Of a stretch of DNA of 57,055 bases, positions 1 to 7,628 are shown in pieces (within the stretch, counting starts at the first letter, position 1; each line of letters starts with the position of its first letter). Source of the stretch: Oscillospiraceae bacterium (GTDB lineage Bacteria > Bacillota > Clostridia > Oscillospirales > CAG-272); the NCBI GenBank assembly GCA_015063685.1, contig SVTR01000020.1, positions 1 to 57,055 on the forward strand, read 5' to 3'. The notes below the pieces were generated by a model. That model was not told the DNA's origin and did not search any database. It worked only from the letters and a program-made list of their open reading frames with translations. A program made the position numbers and the translations under genes.

Positions 1-78
1 GAGTACGCAAGGGGCGTTGCCCCTTGACCCCACTCGGAACCTTTTGCGAAAAGGTTCCGAGGCCTCCAAAAACTTTTA
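1..78. repeat. Dispersed hairpin-rich repeat, copy 1
   Basis: The ends GAGTACGCAAGG and CCTCCAAAAACTTTTA are shared with an inverted copy at about 23405-23460. Inside are a palindrome (CAAGGGGCG/TTGCCCCTTG, 8-26) and a hairpin CGGAACCTTTT/AAAAGGTTCCG (36-60). It carries no ORF. The window begins exactly at its conserved end, which suggests an assembly break at a repeat. The rest of the leader up to 188 holds only the next repeat and the hisC ribosome site. Confidence 0.75.
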
Positions 79-122
79 TTAAATAGAATGAGTCAAGAGA
101 TCGTACCCCCGACAGGGAAGTG

Positions 123-161
123 GTCATCCTGAGCGAGGCCGACGGCCGAGTCGAAGGATCT
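123..161. repeat. Short palindromic intergenic repeat
   Basis: The segment starts GTCATCCTGAGCGAGG and ends GAGTCGAAGGATCTC, so ATCCT/AGGAT arms enclose a GGCCG/CGGCC core. I recognise this type of sequence as a frequent intergenic repeat in Clostridia genomes. It supplies the GTG at 120 that would lengthen the hisC reading frame, which is why the upstream start was rejected. Confidence 0.5.
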
Positions 162-188
162 CAACAACTACATAGAAAGAAGATCACC

Positions 189-1253
189 ATGAGCCGCTAT
201 CTATCACCCAAACAATCCGCCCTCGTCCCCTACACCCCGGGGGAACAACCCCGAGAGCGGACGTATATCAAGCTCAACACCAATGAATCCCCCTTTCCTC
301 CCTCGGACAAGGCCATCAAAGCCGCCGCCGAGGCCGCAAAAAAACTCAACCTCTACTCCGACCCCACCTGCAAAGCCCTGACCGAGACCATCGCCGCCCT
401 CTATGGTGTGAATCCCGCCTCTGTCATCTGCACCAACGGCTCGGATGAGGTGCTGGACTTCGCATTCCAAGCCTTCTGTGATGACAACACCCCCGCCGTC
501 TTTCCCGACATCACCTACGGCTTTTACCCCGTTTTTGCCGCCCGCAACCACGTCCCCTTCGAAACCATCCCCCTGAAGGATGATTTTACCGTTGATATCA
601 AGGACTATTGCGGTATCGGCAAGACGATCTTCATCGCCAATCCCAACGCCCCCACGGGCGTCGCCTTGAAGGTTAGCGAGATCGAGCAGATCGTTGCCTC
701 CAACCCTCATAATGTGGTGGTGGTGGACGAGGCTTATGTGGACTTTGGCGCCGAGAGTTGTGTGAAGTTGACAGGGAAGTACGATAACCTTTTGGTTACC
801 CAGACCTTCTCCAAATCCCGCTCCATGGCAGGCGCGCGGCTGGGCTTTGGTATCGGCAACCCCAAGCTGATCGCCGATCTGCATACTATTCGCTACTCTA
901 CCAACCCCTATAACGTCAACAGTATGACCATGGCCGCAGGTGTGGGCGTCCTTGCGGATGAAGCCTATACCCGTAGGAATTGCCAAACCGTCATGGACAA
1001 TCGCGCCTATACCGCCACCGAGCTACAAAAGCGGGGCTTTGAGATGACGGACTCCTACGCCAACTTTATTTTTGTAAAACACCCCGCCCTGGACGGCGGC
1101 AAGCTCTACGAAAAGCTCAAGGAGATGGGCATTTTGGTGCGGCATTTCACTGCCCCCCGCATCTCAGACTATAACCGCATCACCATCGGTGCCAAAGCCG
1201 AGATGGACGCGCTGATCTCCGCCATTGATCAAATACTTATGGAGGAAACCTAA
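189..1253 (+). CDS. hisC: Histidinol-phosphate aminotransferase
   Basis: PLP-dependent class I/II aminotransferase of about 354 residues that converts imidazole-acetol phosphate to histidinol phosphate in the cytoplasm. Visible motifs are LNTNESPFPPS near the start, TNGSDEVLD, NPNAPTG, VVVDEAYVDFG and the PLP lysine in TQTFSKSRSMAGARLG, all in the usual order. The ATG at 189 was chosen because it follows AGAAAGAAG and gives the usual family N-terminus; the in-frame GTG at 120 lies in a repeat. It abuts hisB without a gap and is the first gene of the his operon seen here. Confidence 0.96.
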   Translation: MSRYLSPKQSALVPYTPGEQPRERTYIKLNTNESPFPPSDKAIKAAAEAAKKLNLYSDPTCKALTETIAALYGVNPASVICTNGSDEVLDFAFQAFCDDNTPAVFPDITYGFYPVFAARNHVPFETIPLKDDFTVDIKDYCGIGKTIFIANPNAPTGVALKVSEIEQIVASNPHNVVVVDEAYVDFGAESCVKLTGKYDNLLVTQTFSKSRSMAGARLGFGIGNPKLIADLHTIRYSTNPYNVNSMTMAAGVGVLADEAYTRRNCQTVMDNRAYTATELQKRGFEMTDSYANFIFVKHPALDGGKLYEKLKEMGILVRHFTAPRISDYNRITIGAKAEMDALISAIDQILMEET

Positions 1254-1841
1254 ATGAGAATAGCTAACCTCAACCGTAAGACCAACGAAACCGATATCAC
1301 CCTCACCCTCAACGTAGACGGCAAGGGGATTGCCAATATCAACACGGGCTGTGGTTTCCTTGACCATATGCTTACCCTGTTTGCCCACCACAGCCGCATG
1401 GATCTGACGGTTACCTGTAAGGGGGACACCTGGGTGGACGACCACCACACCGTTGAGGACGTGGGCATCACCCTGGGCCAAGCCTTGGCACAGGCATTGG
1501 GAGATAAGAAGGGCATCACCCGCTACGGCTCCATGCTCCTGCCCATGGACGAGGCACTGATCCTCTCCGCCCTGGACTTTTCGGGCAGATCTTGCCTCGT
1601 CTACGACATGAATATCCCCACCGAGAAGGTCGGCACCTTTGACACCGAGCTTTGCGAGGAATTTTGGCTGGCCTTCGTCCGTAATGCCGCCTGCACCCTG
1701 CATATCAAGCAGATGTCGGGGAGCAACAGCCACCACATTATCGAGGGTGCCTTCAAATCGGTGGCACGCTCGATGAGAGTTGCCGTGGCCATTGATAAGG
1801 ACTTTGCAGATGAAGTCCCCTCCACAAAGGGGGCACTGTGA
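1254..1841 (+). CDS. hisB: Imidazoleglycerol-phosphate dehydratase
   Basis: Monofunctional IGP dehydratase of 195 residues, the usual bacterial length, without the N-terminal phosphatase of enterobacterial HisB. The Mn-binding motifs are clear: GFLDHMLTLFAHH (about residues 35-47), DDHHTVEDVGI (60-70), and SNSHHIIEGAFKS near the C-terminus. The start ATG directly follows the hisC stop with GGAGG just upstream. Its TGA overlaps the hisH ATG, so translation of the two is probably coupled. The histidinol-phosphate phosphatase for the pathway must be encoded elsewhere. Confidence 0.97.
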   Translation: MRIANLNRKTNETDITLTLNVDGKGIANINTGCGFLDHMLTLFAHHSRMDLTVTCKGDTWVDDHHTVEDVGITLGQALAQALGDKKGITRYGSMLLPMDEALILSALDFSGRSCLVYDMNIPTEKVGTFDTELCEEFWLAFVRNAACTLHIKQMSGSNSHHIIEGAFKSVARSMRVAVAIDKDFADEVPSTKGAL

Positions 1842-2458
1842 TGAGTGAGACTGTAACCATCATTGACTACGGCGTGGGCAATCTCTTCTCTCTCAAGTCC
1901 TCCTTCGCCGCCATCGGTGTGACCGCTACCGTCACCGCCGATCCTGCCGACCTGGAAAAGGCCGAGCGCATCATCCTTCCCGGCGTAGGTGCCTTCGGCG
2001 ATGCCGCCGAAAAACTCCGTGTCTGCGGTATGGCTGATGCCCTCAAGACAGAGGCCGCCAAGGGCAAGCCCATTATGGGCATCTGCCTCGGTATGCAGAT
2101 GCTTTTTGATAAGAGCTTTGAGTACGGCGAGCATGAGGGCTTGGGGCTTATCAAGGGCGAGATCCGTCCCATCTCGGATGTCATTCCCAAGGACTTGAAG
2201 ATCCCCCACATCGGCTGGAACGCCCTCCATATGAAGGGGGAACATCCGTTGTTCAGATATATCAAGCCCAACGATTGTGTCTATTTCGTCCATTCTTTCT
2301 ACGGGGCTGATTGTGATGACGCTGTCATCGCCACCGCCGAGTACGGTGCAGAGCTCACCGCCGCCGTAGCCTCAGGAAATGTGATGGGCTGTCAGTTCCA
2401 CCCCGAAAAGAGCGGCCCCGTAGGACTGAATATTTTGAAAGCCTTTTGTGAGATGTAA
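1841..2458 (+). CDS. hisH: Imidazole glycerol phosphate synthase, glutaminase subunit
   Basis: Class I glutamine amidotransferase subunit, about 205 residues, that releases ammonia from glutamine for HisF. Motifs are IIDYGVGN at the start, the oxyanion region LPGVGAFGDA, the nucleophile elbow MGICLGMQMLF with Cys, and the His/Glu pair in GCQFHPEKSG near the C-terminus. The stop and start overlap (TGATG) with hisB; an in-frame GTG one codon upstream is possible. It is separated from its partner hisF by the DUF6440 gene and hisA. Confidence 0.96.
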   Translation: MSETVTIIDYGVGNLFSLKSSFAAIGVTATVTADPADLEKAERIILPGVGAFGDAAEKLRVCGMADALKTEAAKGKPIMGICLGMQMLFDKSFEYGEHEGLGLIKGEIRPISDVIPKDLKIPHIGWNALHMKGEHPLFRYIKPNDCVYFVHSFYGADCDDAVIATAEYGAELTAAVASGNVMGCQFHPEKSGPVGLNILKAFCEM

Positions 2459-2470
2459 AGGAGTCAGCCT

Positions 2471-2677
2471 ATGAAACCCGAAAAAACCAACCGCTTTATT
2501 TGCACCGAGGTATCCGGCGGTGCCTTTGACGCTTTCCAAGCTCGTGTGCTGGTTGACCGGGAAACCGGCGTGAATTACTTGTGGACAGCCGCAGGCTATG
2601 CCGGCGGTCTGACCGTTCTTTTGAATGCTGACGGCACCCCCGTCGTGACCGCCGTTCCCGGAGACGAAGAAGAATAA
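2471..2677 (+). CDS. Small DUF6440-like protein inside the his operon
   Basis: A 68-residue protein with ribosome site AAAGGAG 7 bases before the ATG, placed in the operon between hisH and hisA. The core VLVDRETGVNYLW and GYAGGLTVLLNADGTPV match what I remember of the DUF6440 family, which has no known function. It has no signal peptide, membrane segment or catalytic motif. The acidic tail ends in GDEEE. Spacing (12 bases after hisH, 24 before hisA) suggests co-transcription. A role in histidine synthesis is not shown. Confidence 0.8.
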   Translation: MKPEKTNRFICTEVSGGAFDAFQARVLVDRETGVNYLWTAAGYAGGLTVLLNADGTPVVTAVPGDEEE

Positions 2678-2701
2678 AGAAGAATAAAGAGGAGTATCCT
2701 T

Positions 2702-3415
2702 ATGCTCATTTTCCCCGCCATTGACCTCTACGACGGCAAAGCCGTCCGACTTTATAAAGGCGATTACGCCAATATGACAGTCTATTCCGACGATCCTCTG
2801 TCTGTTGCCCGTGATTTTGAAGCCGCGGGAGCCACTTGGATTCACATGGTGGATCTGGAGGGCGCTCGTGACGGTACCACCCCCAACCTTCCTACTGTGA
2901 CAAGGATCGCCCGTGAGACAAATCTCTGTGTGGAGATCGGCGGCGGCATCCGCTCCATGGATACCGTCAAGGCCTACATCGACGCGGGTGTCAGCCGCGT
3001 CATCCTCGGTACCGCCGCTGTCAAGGATCCCGATTTTCTCAAAGCTGCCCTGGCTGCTTATGGTGACAAGATCGCTGTGGGTGTGGATATCAAGGACGGA
3101 AAGGTGGCCATCAAGGGCTGGCTGGAGACCGCCGAGGACGATGCCATGACCTTTTGCGAGAAGATGCAGACTCTTGGTGTGAAGACCATTATTTCTACTG
3201 ATATCTCCAAGGACGGTGCCATGATGGGTGCCAACCACGAGCTGTACCGCACCATGGCCGAGCGATTTGATCTGCAGATCGTGGCCTCGGGCGGTGTTTC
3301 CTCCATGGAGGACGTAACCCGCCTCCGCGCCCTGGATCTTTACGCCGCCATCATCGGGAAGGCATACTATACAGGGGCGATCGACCTGAAAACAGCCATC
3401 AAGGAGGCCGAATGA
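2702..3415 (+). CDS. hisA: ProFAR isomerase (phosphoribosylformimino-AICAR isomerase)
   Basis: TIM-barrel isomerase of 237 residues that converts ProFAR to PRFAR. It begins FPAIDLYDGKAVRL with the catalytic Asp at residue 8, has the phosphate motifs EIGGGIRSMDTV and ASGGVSSMEDV, and the second catalytic Asp in ISTDISKDGAM. The ribosome site GAGGAG is 7 bases ahead of the ATG. HisF follows after a single spacer base, and the hisF ribosome site AAGGAGG lies inside the last codons of hisA. Confidence 0.96.
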   Translation: MLIFPAIDLYDGKAVRLYKGDYANMTVYSDDPLSVARDFEAAGATWIHMVDLEGARDGTTPNLPTVTRIARETNLCVEIGGGIRSMDTVKAYIDAGVSRVILGTAAVKDPDFLKAALAAYGDKIAVGVDIKDGKVAIKGWLETAEDDAMTFCEKMQTLGVKTIISTDISKDGAMMGANHELYRTMAERFDLQIVASGGVSSMEDVTRLRALDLYAAIIGKAYYTGAIDLKTAIKEAE

Positions 3416-3416
3416 T

Positions 3417-4175
3417 ATGATCACCAAAAGAATCATCCCCTGTCTCGACGTCCGCGATGGGCGGGTTGTCAAGGGTATCAACTTTGAAGGCCTCAAGGAC
3501 GTATCCTCTCCAGTGGCTCTGGGTCAGTATTACAGCGACCACGGCGCCGACGAGCTGGTGTTCTACGACATCACCGCCTCCCATGAAGGTCGAAAGCTAT
3601 TTACCGATATTCTCACCGAGGTAGCTTCCACTATCTTTATCCCCCTCACCGTGGGCGGCGGCATCAATACCCTTGAAGATTTCGATCGCGTCCTCAAATG
3701 CGGTGCGGATAAGGTTAGCGTCAATTCCGGCGCTATCCGCAACCCCACTCTCATCGGGGAGGCCGCCAAACGCTACGGCGATCAATGCGTGGTTCTCTCC
3801 GTGGACGTCAAGCGTGTGGACGGCGTGTTCCGCGTCTTCGCCAAAGGCGGCAGAGAGAACACGGGCATGGACGCCCTGGAATGGATCAAATACTGCGTAG
3901 ATCATGGCGCTGGTGAGATCGTGGTCAATTCCATCGACACCGACGGCGTCAAGGGCGGCTTCGACCTTGAGATGCTGAGAGCTGTCTGTGACATCGTTTC
4001 CGTTCCTGTCATCGCCTCGGGTGGGGCAGGGAGCATCGACCACTTTACCACCCTTTTCAACACCCTCCCCGGCGTGGATGCGGGTCTTGCCGCCTCTATT
4101 TTCCATTTTGGTGAGGTGGCTATCCCCGACTTAAAGAATGAACTGAAAAAGCACGGTATTCCCGTGCGTCTGTGA
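3417..4175 (+). CDS. hisF: Imidazole glycerol phosphate synthase, cyclase subunit
   Basis: TIM-barrel cyclase of 252 residues that joins PRFAR with ammonia from HisH. Typical features are IIPCLDVRDGRVVKG with the catalytic Asp at residue 11, TVGGGINTLEDF, SVNSGAIRNP, the second catalytic Asp in NSIDTDGVKGGFD, and ASGGAGSIDHF. Length and motif order are normal. The gene is one base downstream of hisA and 10 bases upstream of hisIE. Confidence 0.97.
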   Translation: MITKRIIPCLDVRDGRVVKGINFEGLKDVSSPVALGQYYSDHGADELVFYDITASHEGRKLFTDILTEVASTIFIPLTVGGGINTLEDFDRVLKCGADKVSVNSGAIRNPTLIGEAAKRYGDQCVVLSVDVKRVDGVFRVFAKGGRENTGMDALEWIKYCVDHGAGEIVVNSIDTDGVKGGFDLEMLRAVCDIVSVPVIASGGAGSIDHFTTLFNTLPGVDAGLAASIFHFGEVAIPDLKNELKKHGIPVRL

Positions 4176-4185
4176 GGTATAGAAT

Positions 4186-4839
4186 ATGATCAACATGAAT
4201 ATTGACCAATTGAAATTTGACGAAAAGGGTCTGATTCCCGCCATTGTGGTGGATGCCGTTACCAAGCGCGTGCTGACCCTGGCTTATATGAACCGCGAAT
4301 CCCTGCAGATCTCCATGGAGAAGGGTCTCACCTGCTTCTGGAGCCGCTCACGTCAAGAGCTGTGGCTCAAGGGGGACACCAGCGGCAATTATCAGCACAT
4401 CGTGTCTATCACCGCCGATTGCGACAAGGATGCGCTGGTGGTTATGGTAGAGAAAGACGGTCCCGCTTGTCACAAAGGTACCGATTCCTGCTTTGAATAT
4501 CCCGTGTACGACAGCGACGAGCTTTCCGAGTTTTCCTACGAAGGACTTATGAAACTCCTCCTTGGCAGAAAGATTGAAAAAAAGGAAGGCTCCTATACTA
4601 CCTATCTCTTTGAAAAGGGAACTGATAAGATCCTCAAAAAGATCGGCGAGGAAGCCACCGAAGTCATTATTGCGGGCAAGGCTGATGACAAGAAGGAAGC
4701 CATTTACGAGATCGCTGACCTTTGCTATCACGTCATGGTGTTGATGATCCAGATGGGCATCTCCCTGGAAGACATTCACCGCGAGTTGGCCTCCCGTCAC
4801 GTCATCGATAAAAAAGTCAAGCAGGAAAAAATGACCTGA
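4186..4839 (+). CDS. hisIE: Bifunctional phosphoribosyl-AMP cyclohydrolase / phosphoribosyl-ATP pyrophosphatase
   Basis: Fusion of 217 residues for pathway steps 2 and 3. The N-terminal HisI part shows [23 protein letters not shown] and the zinc ligands in DCDKDALV and [10 protein letters not shown]. The C-terminal HisE part, from about residue 120, shows [20 protein letters not shown] and [11 protein letters not shown], a MazG-like all-helical fold. It is the last gene of the operon and is followed at once by a strong hairpin terminator. Confidence 0.96.
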   Translation: MINMNIDQLKFDEKGLIPAIVVDAVTKRVLTLAYMNRESLQISMEKGLTCFWSRSRQELWLKGDTSGNYQHIVSITADCDKDALVVMVEKDGPACHKGTDSCFEYPVYDSDELSEFSYEGLMKLLLGRKIEKKEGSYTTYLFEKGTDKILKKIGEEATEVIIAGKADDKKEAIYEIADLCYHVMVLMIQMGISLEDIHRELASRHVIDKKVKQEKMT

Positions 4840-4843
4840 TCAT

Positions 4844-4876
4844 GCAAAAAAGCACTGCAAAGCAGTGCTTTTTTAT
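4844..4876. terminator. Bidirectional terminator between hisIE and the ROK gene
   Basis: The hairpin AAAAAAGCACTG-CAAA-CAGTGCTTTTTT has A and T runs on both sides. It ends the his operon on the plus strand and the manA-ROK operon on the minus strand, where the ROK stop codon begins at 4880. Confidence 0.9.
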
Positions 4877-4877
4877 T

Positions 4878-5828
4878 TTAGGAAAGTCCGGCTTCGGCAG
4901 CCTTGGCCGCGCCCACGATGCCTGCGTCGCCAAAGAGCTTGGCAATGCGGATATGGGTTTTCTTCATGTGCTTGTTATAATCGTTTTCCGCAAAATATGC
5001 ATTGATGGGCTCAAGCAGTGTATCCCCCTCACGGCTGATGCCACCGCCGATGGCCAAAATTTCAGGCTGCAGGACGTTGATGATACTGCAAATGCCTTCT
5101 GCTACGTATTCGATATAGCGATCACGAACTGCGATAGCAGCAGCATCTCCGTTCTTGGCACATTCAAAGGAGGTTCTGCCCGTGACACGTTGGTGTTCCT
5201 CTGCCCACTGATTCATGAGGGACTGGGGATGCTTTTCCATGGCATCCTTCGTCTGCTCGATGAGGGCGGTCACCGAGGCGTATGCCTCAAGGCAACCACG
5301 GCGGCCACAAGTGCATGGCTTTCCGCCAAATACCAGCGTCTGATGTCCGATCTCGGCACCGGCACCGTTAAAGCCTGACCAAACTTTCCCGTTCAGAATG
5401 ATGCCACCGCCCACACCGGTGCCCAAAGTCATAAAGACAAAGCTGTCTGTTCCGTTGCCACAGGTGGTATATTCACCCAGAGCCGCCGCGTTTGCGTCGT
5501 TCTCTAAAAATACGGGAAGATCAATATATTTGCGGAATTCATCCGCTACAGGTACGTTGTGCATGACAATGTTATTGGAATAAACTACCACCCCATGCGC
5601 CTTGTCAATGGTACCGGGGCAGCCGATACCCACAGCCTTGACTTCAGCAAGCGTATGTCCGCTTTCGTTCACAACACGCTCAGCCAGCAGCGCCATGTCC
5701 TTGACAATTTCGCTCCAACGTCTTTCTTTCATAGTGGGCAAGCTATCACTGTACAGAATCTTTCCGCTTTCGTCTACAAGGCCTGCGGCGATATTCGTGC
5801 CGCCCAAATCTATTCCGATATAGTACAT
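4878..5828 (-). CDS. glcK: ROK-family glucokinase
   Basis: Cytoplasmic sugar kinase of 316 residues, most likely phosphorylating glucose. It shows the phosphate motif GIDLGGTNIAAGLVD at the N-terminus, TLGTGVGGGII, the ROK zinc motif CTCGRRGCLE, the catalytic ENDANAAALGE and a C-terminal AIGGGIS. The ATG has an excellent ribosome site, GGAGG 6 bases upstream. It lies 13 bases behind manA, so the two should be co-transcribed. Other ROK substrates (fructose, N-acetyl sugars) cannot be excluded by motif alone. Confidence 0.92.
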   Translation of the reverse strand: MYYIGIDLGGTNIAAGLVDESGKILYSDSLPTMKERRWSEIVKDMALLAERVVNESGHTLAEVKAVGIGCPGTIDKAHGVVVYSNNIVMHNVPVADEFRKYIDLPVFLENDANAAALGEYTTCGNGTDSFVFMTLGTGVGGGIILNGKVWSGFNGAGAEIGHQTLVFGGKPCTCGRRGCLEAYASVTALIEQTKDAMEKHPQSLMNQWAEEHQRVTGRTSFECAKNGDAAAIAVRDRYIEYVAEGICSIINVLQPEILAIGGGISREGDTLLEPINAYFAENDYNKHMKKTHIRIAKLFGDAGIVGAAKAAEAGLS

Positions 5829-5841
5829 TTTTTCCTCCTCA

Positions 5842-6795
5842 TCAATTGACCTTGGATAAGATCAATTCGCAATGTCCGGAAATCGTAAGGTATCCGTCTT
5901 GAGCGGGGACAAAGATACTGTCTCCCTTGGCAAAGGTAAGGCTCTCATGATCAAAATAAAGTGTCCCCTGACCCTCGGTTACCACTAAGGATACAAAGCT
6001 TGTTGTTTCTGTTTTCAGTTGGACATCTCCCTTGAAACGAAGGCGTCTTACCTGAAAATAGTTGCATTCCGCCAGCAGAACATCGTCATCCTCCGATATA
6101 TCGGGAAGCGTGGGGGATTTTTGGAGAGAAGAAACCTCCAAAGCCTTTTCAATGTGCAAGGGCCGCAGATTTCCGTCTTTGTCACGGCGATTGTAGTCGT
6201 ATACACGATAAGTTGTGTTAGAGTTCTGCTGGATCTCGCAGATGAGGATACCTGCGCCAATGGCATGAACCGTGCCTGCCGGGATAAAGAATACGTCTCC
6301 GGGTTTGACTGATACTTTGTTTAACAGCTCCGTCAGCCGCCCCTCTTTGATGGCAGATTCATAGTCGGCTCGTGTTACGTCACGGGCGAATCCGTAGTAC
6401 AGGCATGCGCCTTCATCGCAATCGAGAATATACCACATTTCGGTTTTTCCGTATTCTCCCTCGTGGGAGAGGGCGTATTCATCCGAGGGATGCACCTGTA
6501 TCGAGAGATCGCCTTTTGCATCAATGAGCTTGATGAGCAACGGAAAGTAATCGTACTTTTCAGAATTTGAGCCCAACGCGGATTTGCCAATGGTATCAAT
6601 GTATTCTGTCAGGCACATACCGCTGAATTCACCTGATGAGATCATACTTTGACCATCCCTATGGGCCGAGAGCTCCCAGCTTTCGGCAACTCTGTCGAGA
6701 TCACATGACTTATTAAATTCTTGCTTGAGCCTTACGCCCCCCCAAAGATAGTCCTTGAAGGTGGGAGAGAGTCTGACGGGAGATAATTTTGCCAT
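5842..6795 (-). CDS. manA: Mannose-6-phosphate isomerase, short class I type
   Basis: Zinc cupin isomerase of 317 residues that interconverts mannose 6-phosphate and fructose 6-phosphate. The metal ligands are visible in IQVHPSDEYA, KTEMWYIL and IPAGTVHAIG, followed by the conserved QQNSNTTYRVYDY. The length fits the short Bacillus ManA/Pmi type. It is the first gene of a two-gene operon with the ROK kinase and has a consensus promoter upstream. Confidence 0.95.
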   Translation of the reverse strand: MAKLSPVRLSPTFKDYLWGGVRLKQEFNKSCDLDRVAESWELSAHRDGQSMISSGEFSGMCLTEYIDTIGKSALGSNSEKYDYFPLLIKLIDAKGDLSIQVHPSDEYALSHEGEYGKTEMWYILDCDEGACLYYGFARDVTRADYESAIKEGRLTELLNKVSVKPGDVFFIPAGTVHAIGAGILICEIQQNSNTTYRVYDYNRRDKDGNLRPLHIEKALEVSSLQKSPTLPDISEDDDVLLAECNYFQVRRLRFKGDVQLKTETTSFVSLVVTEGQGTLYFDHESLTFAKGDSIFVPAQDGYLTISGHCELILSKVN

Positions 6796-6827
6796 ATCTG
6801 ATTCCTTTCAAAGAAAAACCTACCATG

Positions 6828-6856
6828 ATTATATCACAAAAAGATGATTCTGTCAA
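6828..6856 (-). promoter_or_regulatory. Sigma-A promoter for manA-ROK
   Basis: On the minus strand, TTGACA (6856-6851) and TATAAT (6833-6828) are separated by 17 bases, a perfect vegetative consensus. The start of transcription would be about 25 bases ahead of the manA ATG. Confidence 0.85.
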
Positions 6857-6938
6857 TTGCCGAAAAGATAGCTTCGGAAATTGGGGGAGTATCAAATCGA
6901 AGAGCGGATGCATACCCTCGTAAAAAAGGAGGGGCATG

Positions 6939-7628
6939 ATGAAACAAAATCAATCACTTTTATCCCTGTTTCTTCGCTGTATCAATGCATCATACGTACA
7001 TACTAACAAAGGCGGAGATTATGCGATTCAGCGCGAAGATTCTGACCTGTACCTACTATTTGAATGGAGCGACGGTTGTGAGGACTGGCATAACAATATG
7101 ACTTTTTCAGCGAAAAAGGTCAATCCCGATGATCCCAAAGATCAGCAATGGCGTGTCCATCGCGGCTTTTTGAAGGTATGGCAAGCGATGCGCCCGGAGG
7201 TTTTGGATGAGATCACCGTCTCGGCTCATGCGCAGGATATTCAAAACGTGTTTTGTATAGGCTATTCTCACGGTGCGGCTTTGGCACTTCTGGCTACCGA
7301 AGAGTTGTCCCGCACGTTGAAGCCTCGTATGGGCGTGGTCGGTTATGGCTTCGGCTGTCCCCGTGTGGTTTTCGGGAAACTGCCAGATACCGTTCGTCAG
7401 CATCTTGCGGACTTTCATACCATCCGCAATATTCCCGATTTGGTGACCCATCTGCCTCCCGCCGCTTGGGGATACCGTCATATCAACCTGCGGGAGATCG
7501 GACAAAAAGGGAAGTATGGCCCTATTGAGGCGCATACTTCCCAAGCATATGTGGTGGAACTCAGCAAAATCAGATCGTCGGCTCCTTCAATTCCTTCAGC
7601 ACTTCATACACACCCCGCACGGGAATGA
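6939..7628 (+). CDS. Class 3 lipase-like alpha/beta hydrolase
   Basis: Protein of about 229 residues resembling lipase class 3 (Pfam Lipase_3). The region VHRGFLKVWQ, the nucleophile elbow CIGYSHGAALALL (Ser near residue 111) and GYGFGCPRV are the family signatures, and the catalytic Asp is probably in TIRNIPDLVTHLPP. No signal peptide is seen, so it is probably cytoplasmic. The second ATG of an ATGATG pair was chosen because GGAGGGG lies at 6928-6934; a start at 6936 is also possible. The last 20 codons run antisense into the end of radA. The substrate is unknown. Confidence 0.8.
   Translation: MKQNQSLLSLFLRCINASYVHTNKGGDYAIQREDSDLYLLFEWSDGCEDWHNNMTFSAKKVNPDDPKDQQWRVHRGFLKVWQAMRPEVLDEITVSAHAQDIQNVFCIGYSHGAALALLATEELSRTLKPRMGVVGYGFGCPRVVFGKLPDTVRQHLADFHTIRNIPDLVTHLPPAAWGYRHINLREIGQKGKYGPIEAHTSQAYVVELSKIRSSAPSIPSALHTHPARE

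Noticed and set aside
204..986. A 260-codon open frame on the minus strand opposite hisC
   Set aside because: It is a shadow of the high-GC hisC frame, with low-complexity Gly/Val/Asp-rich protein and no ribosome site.
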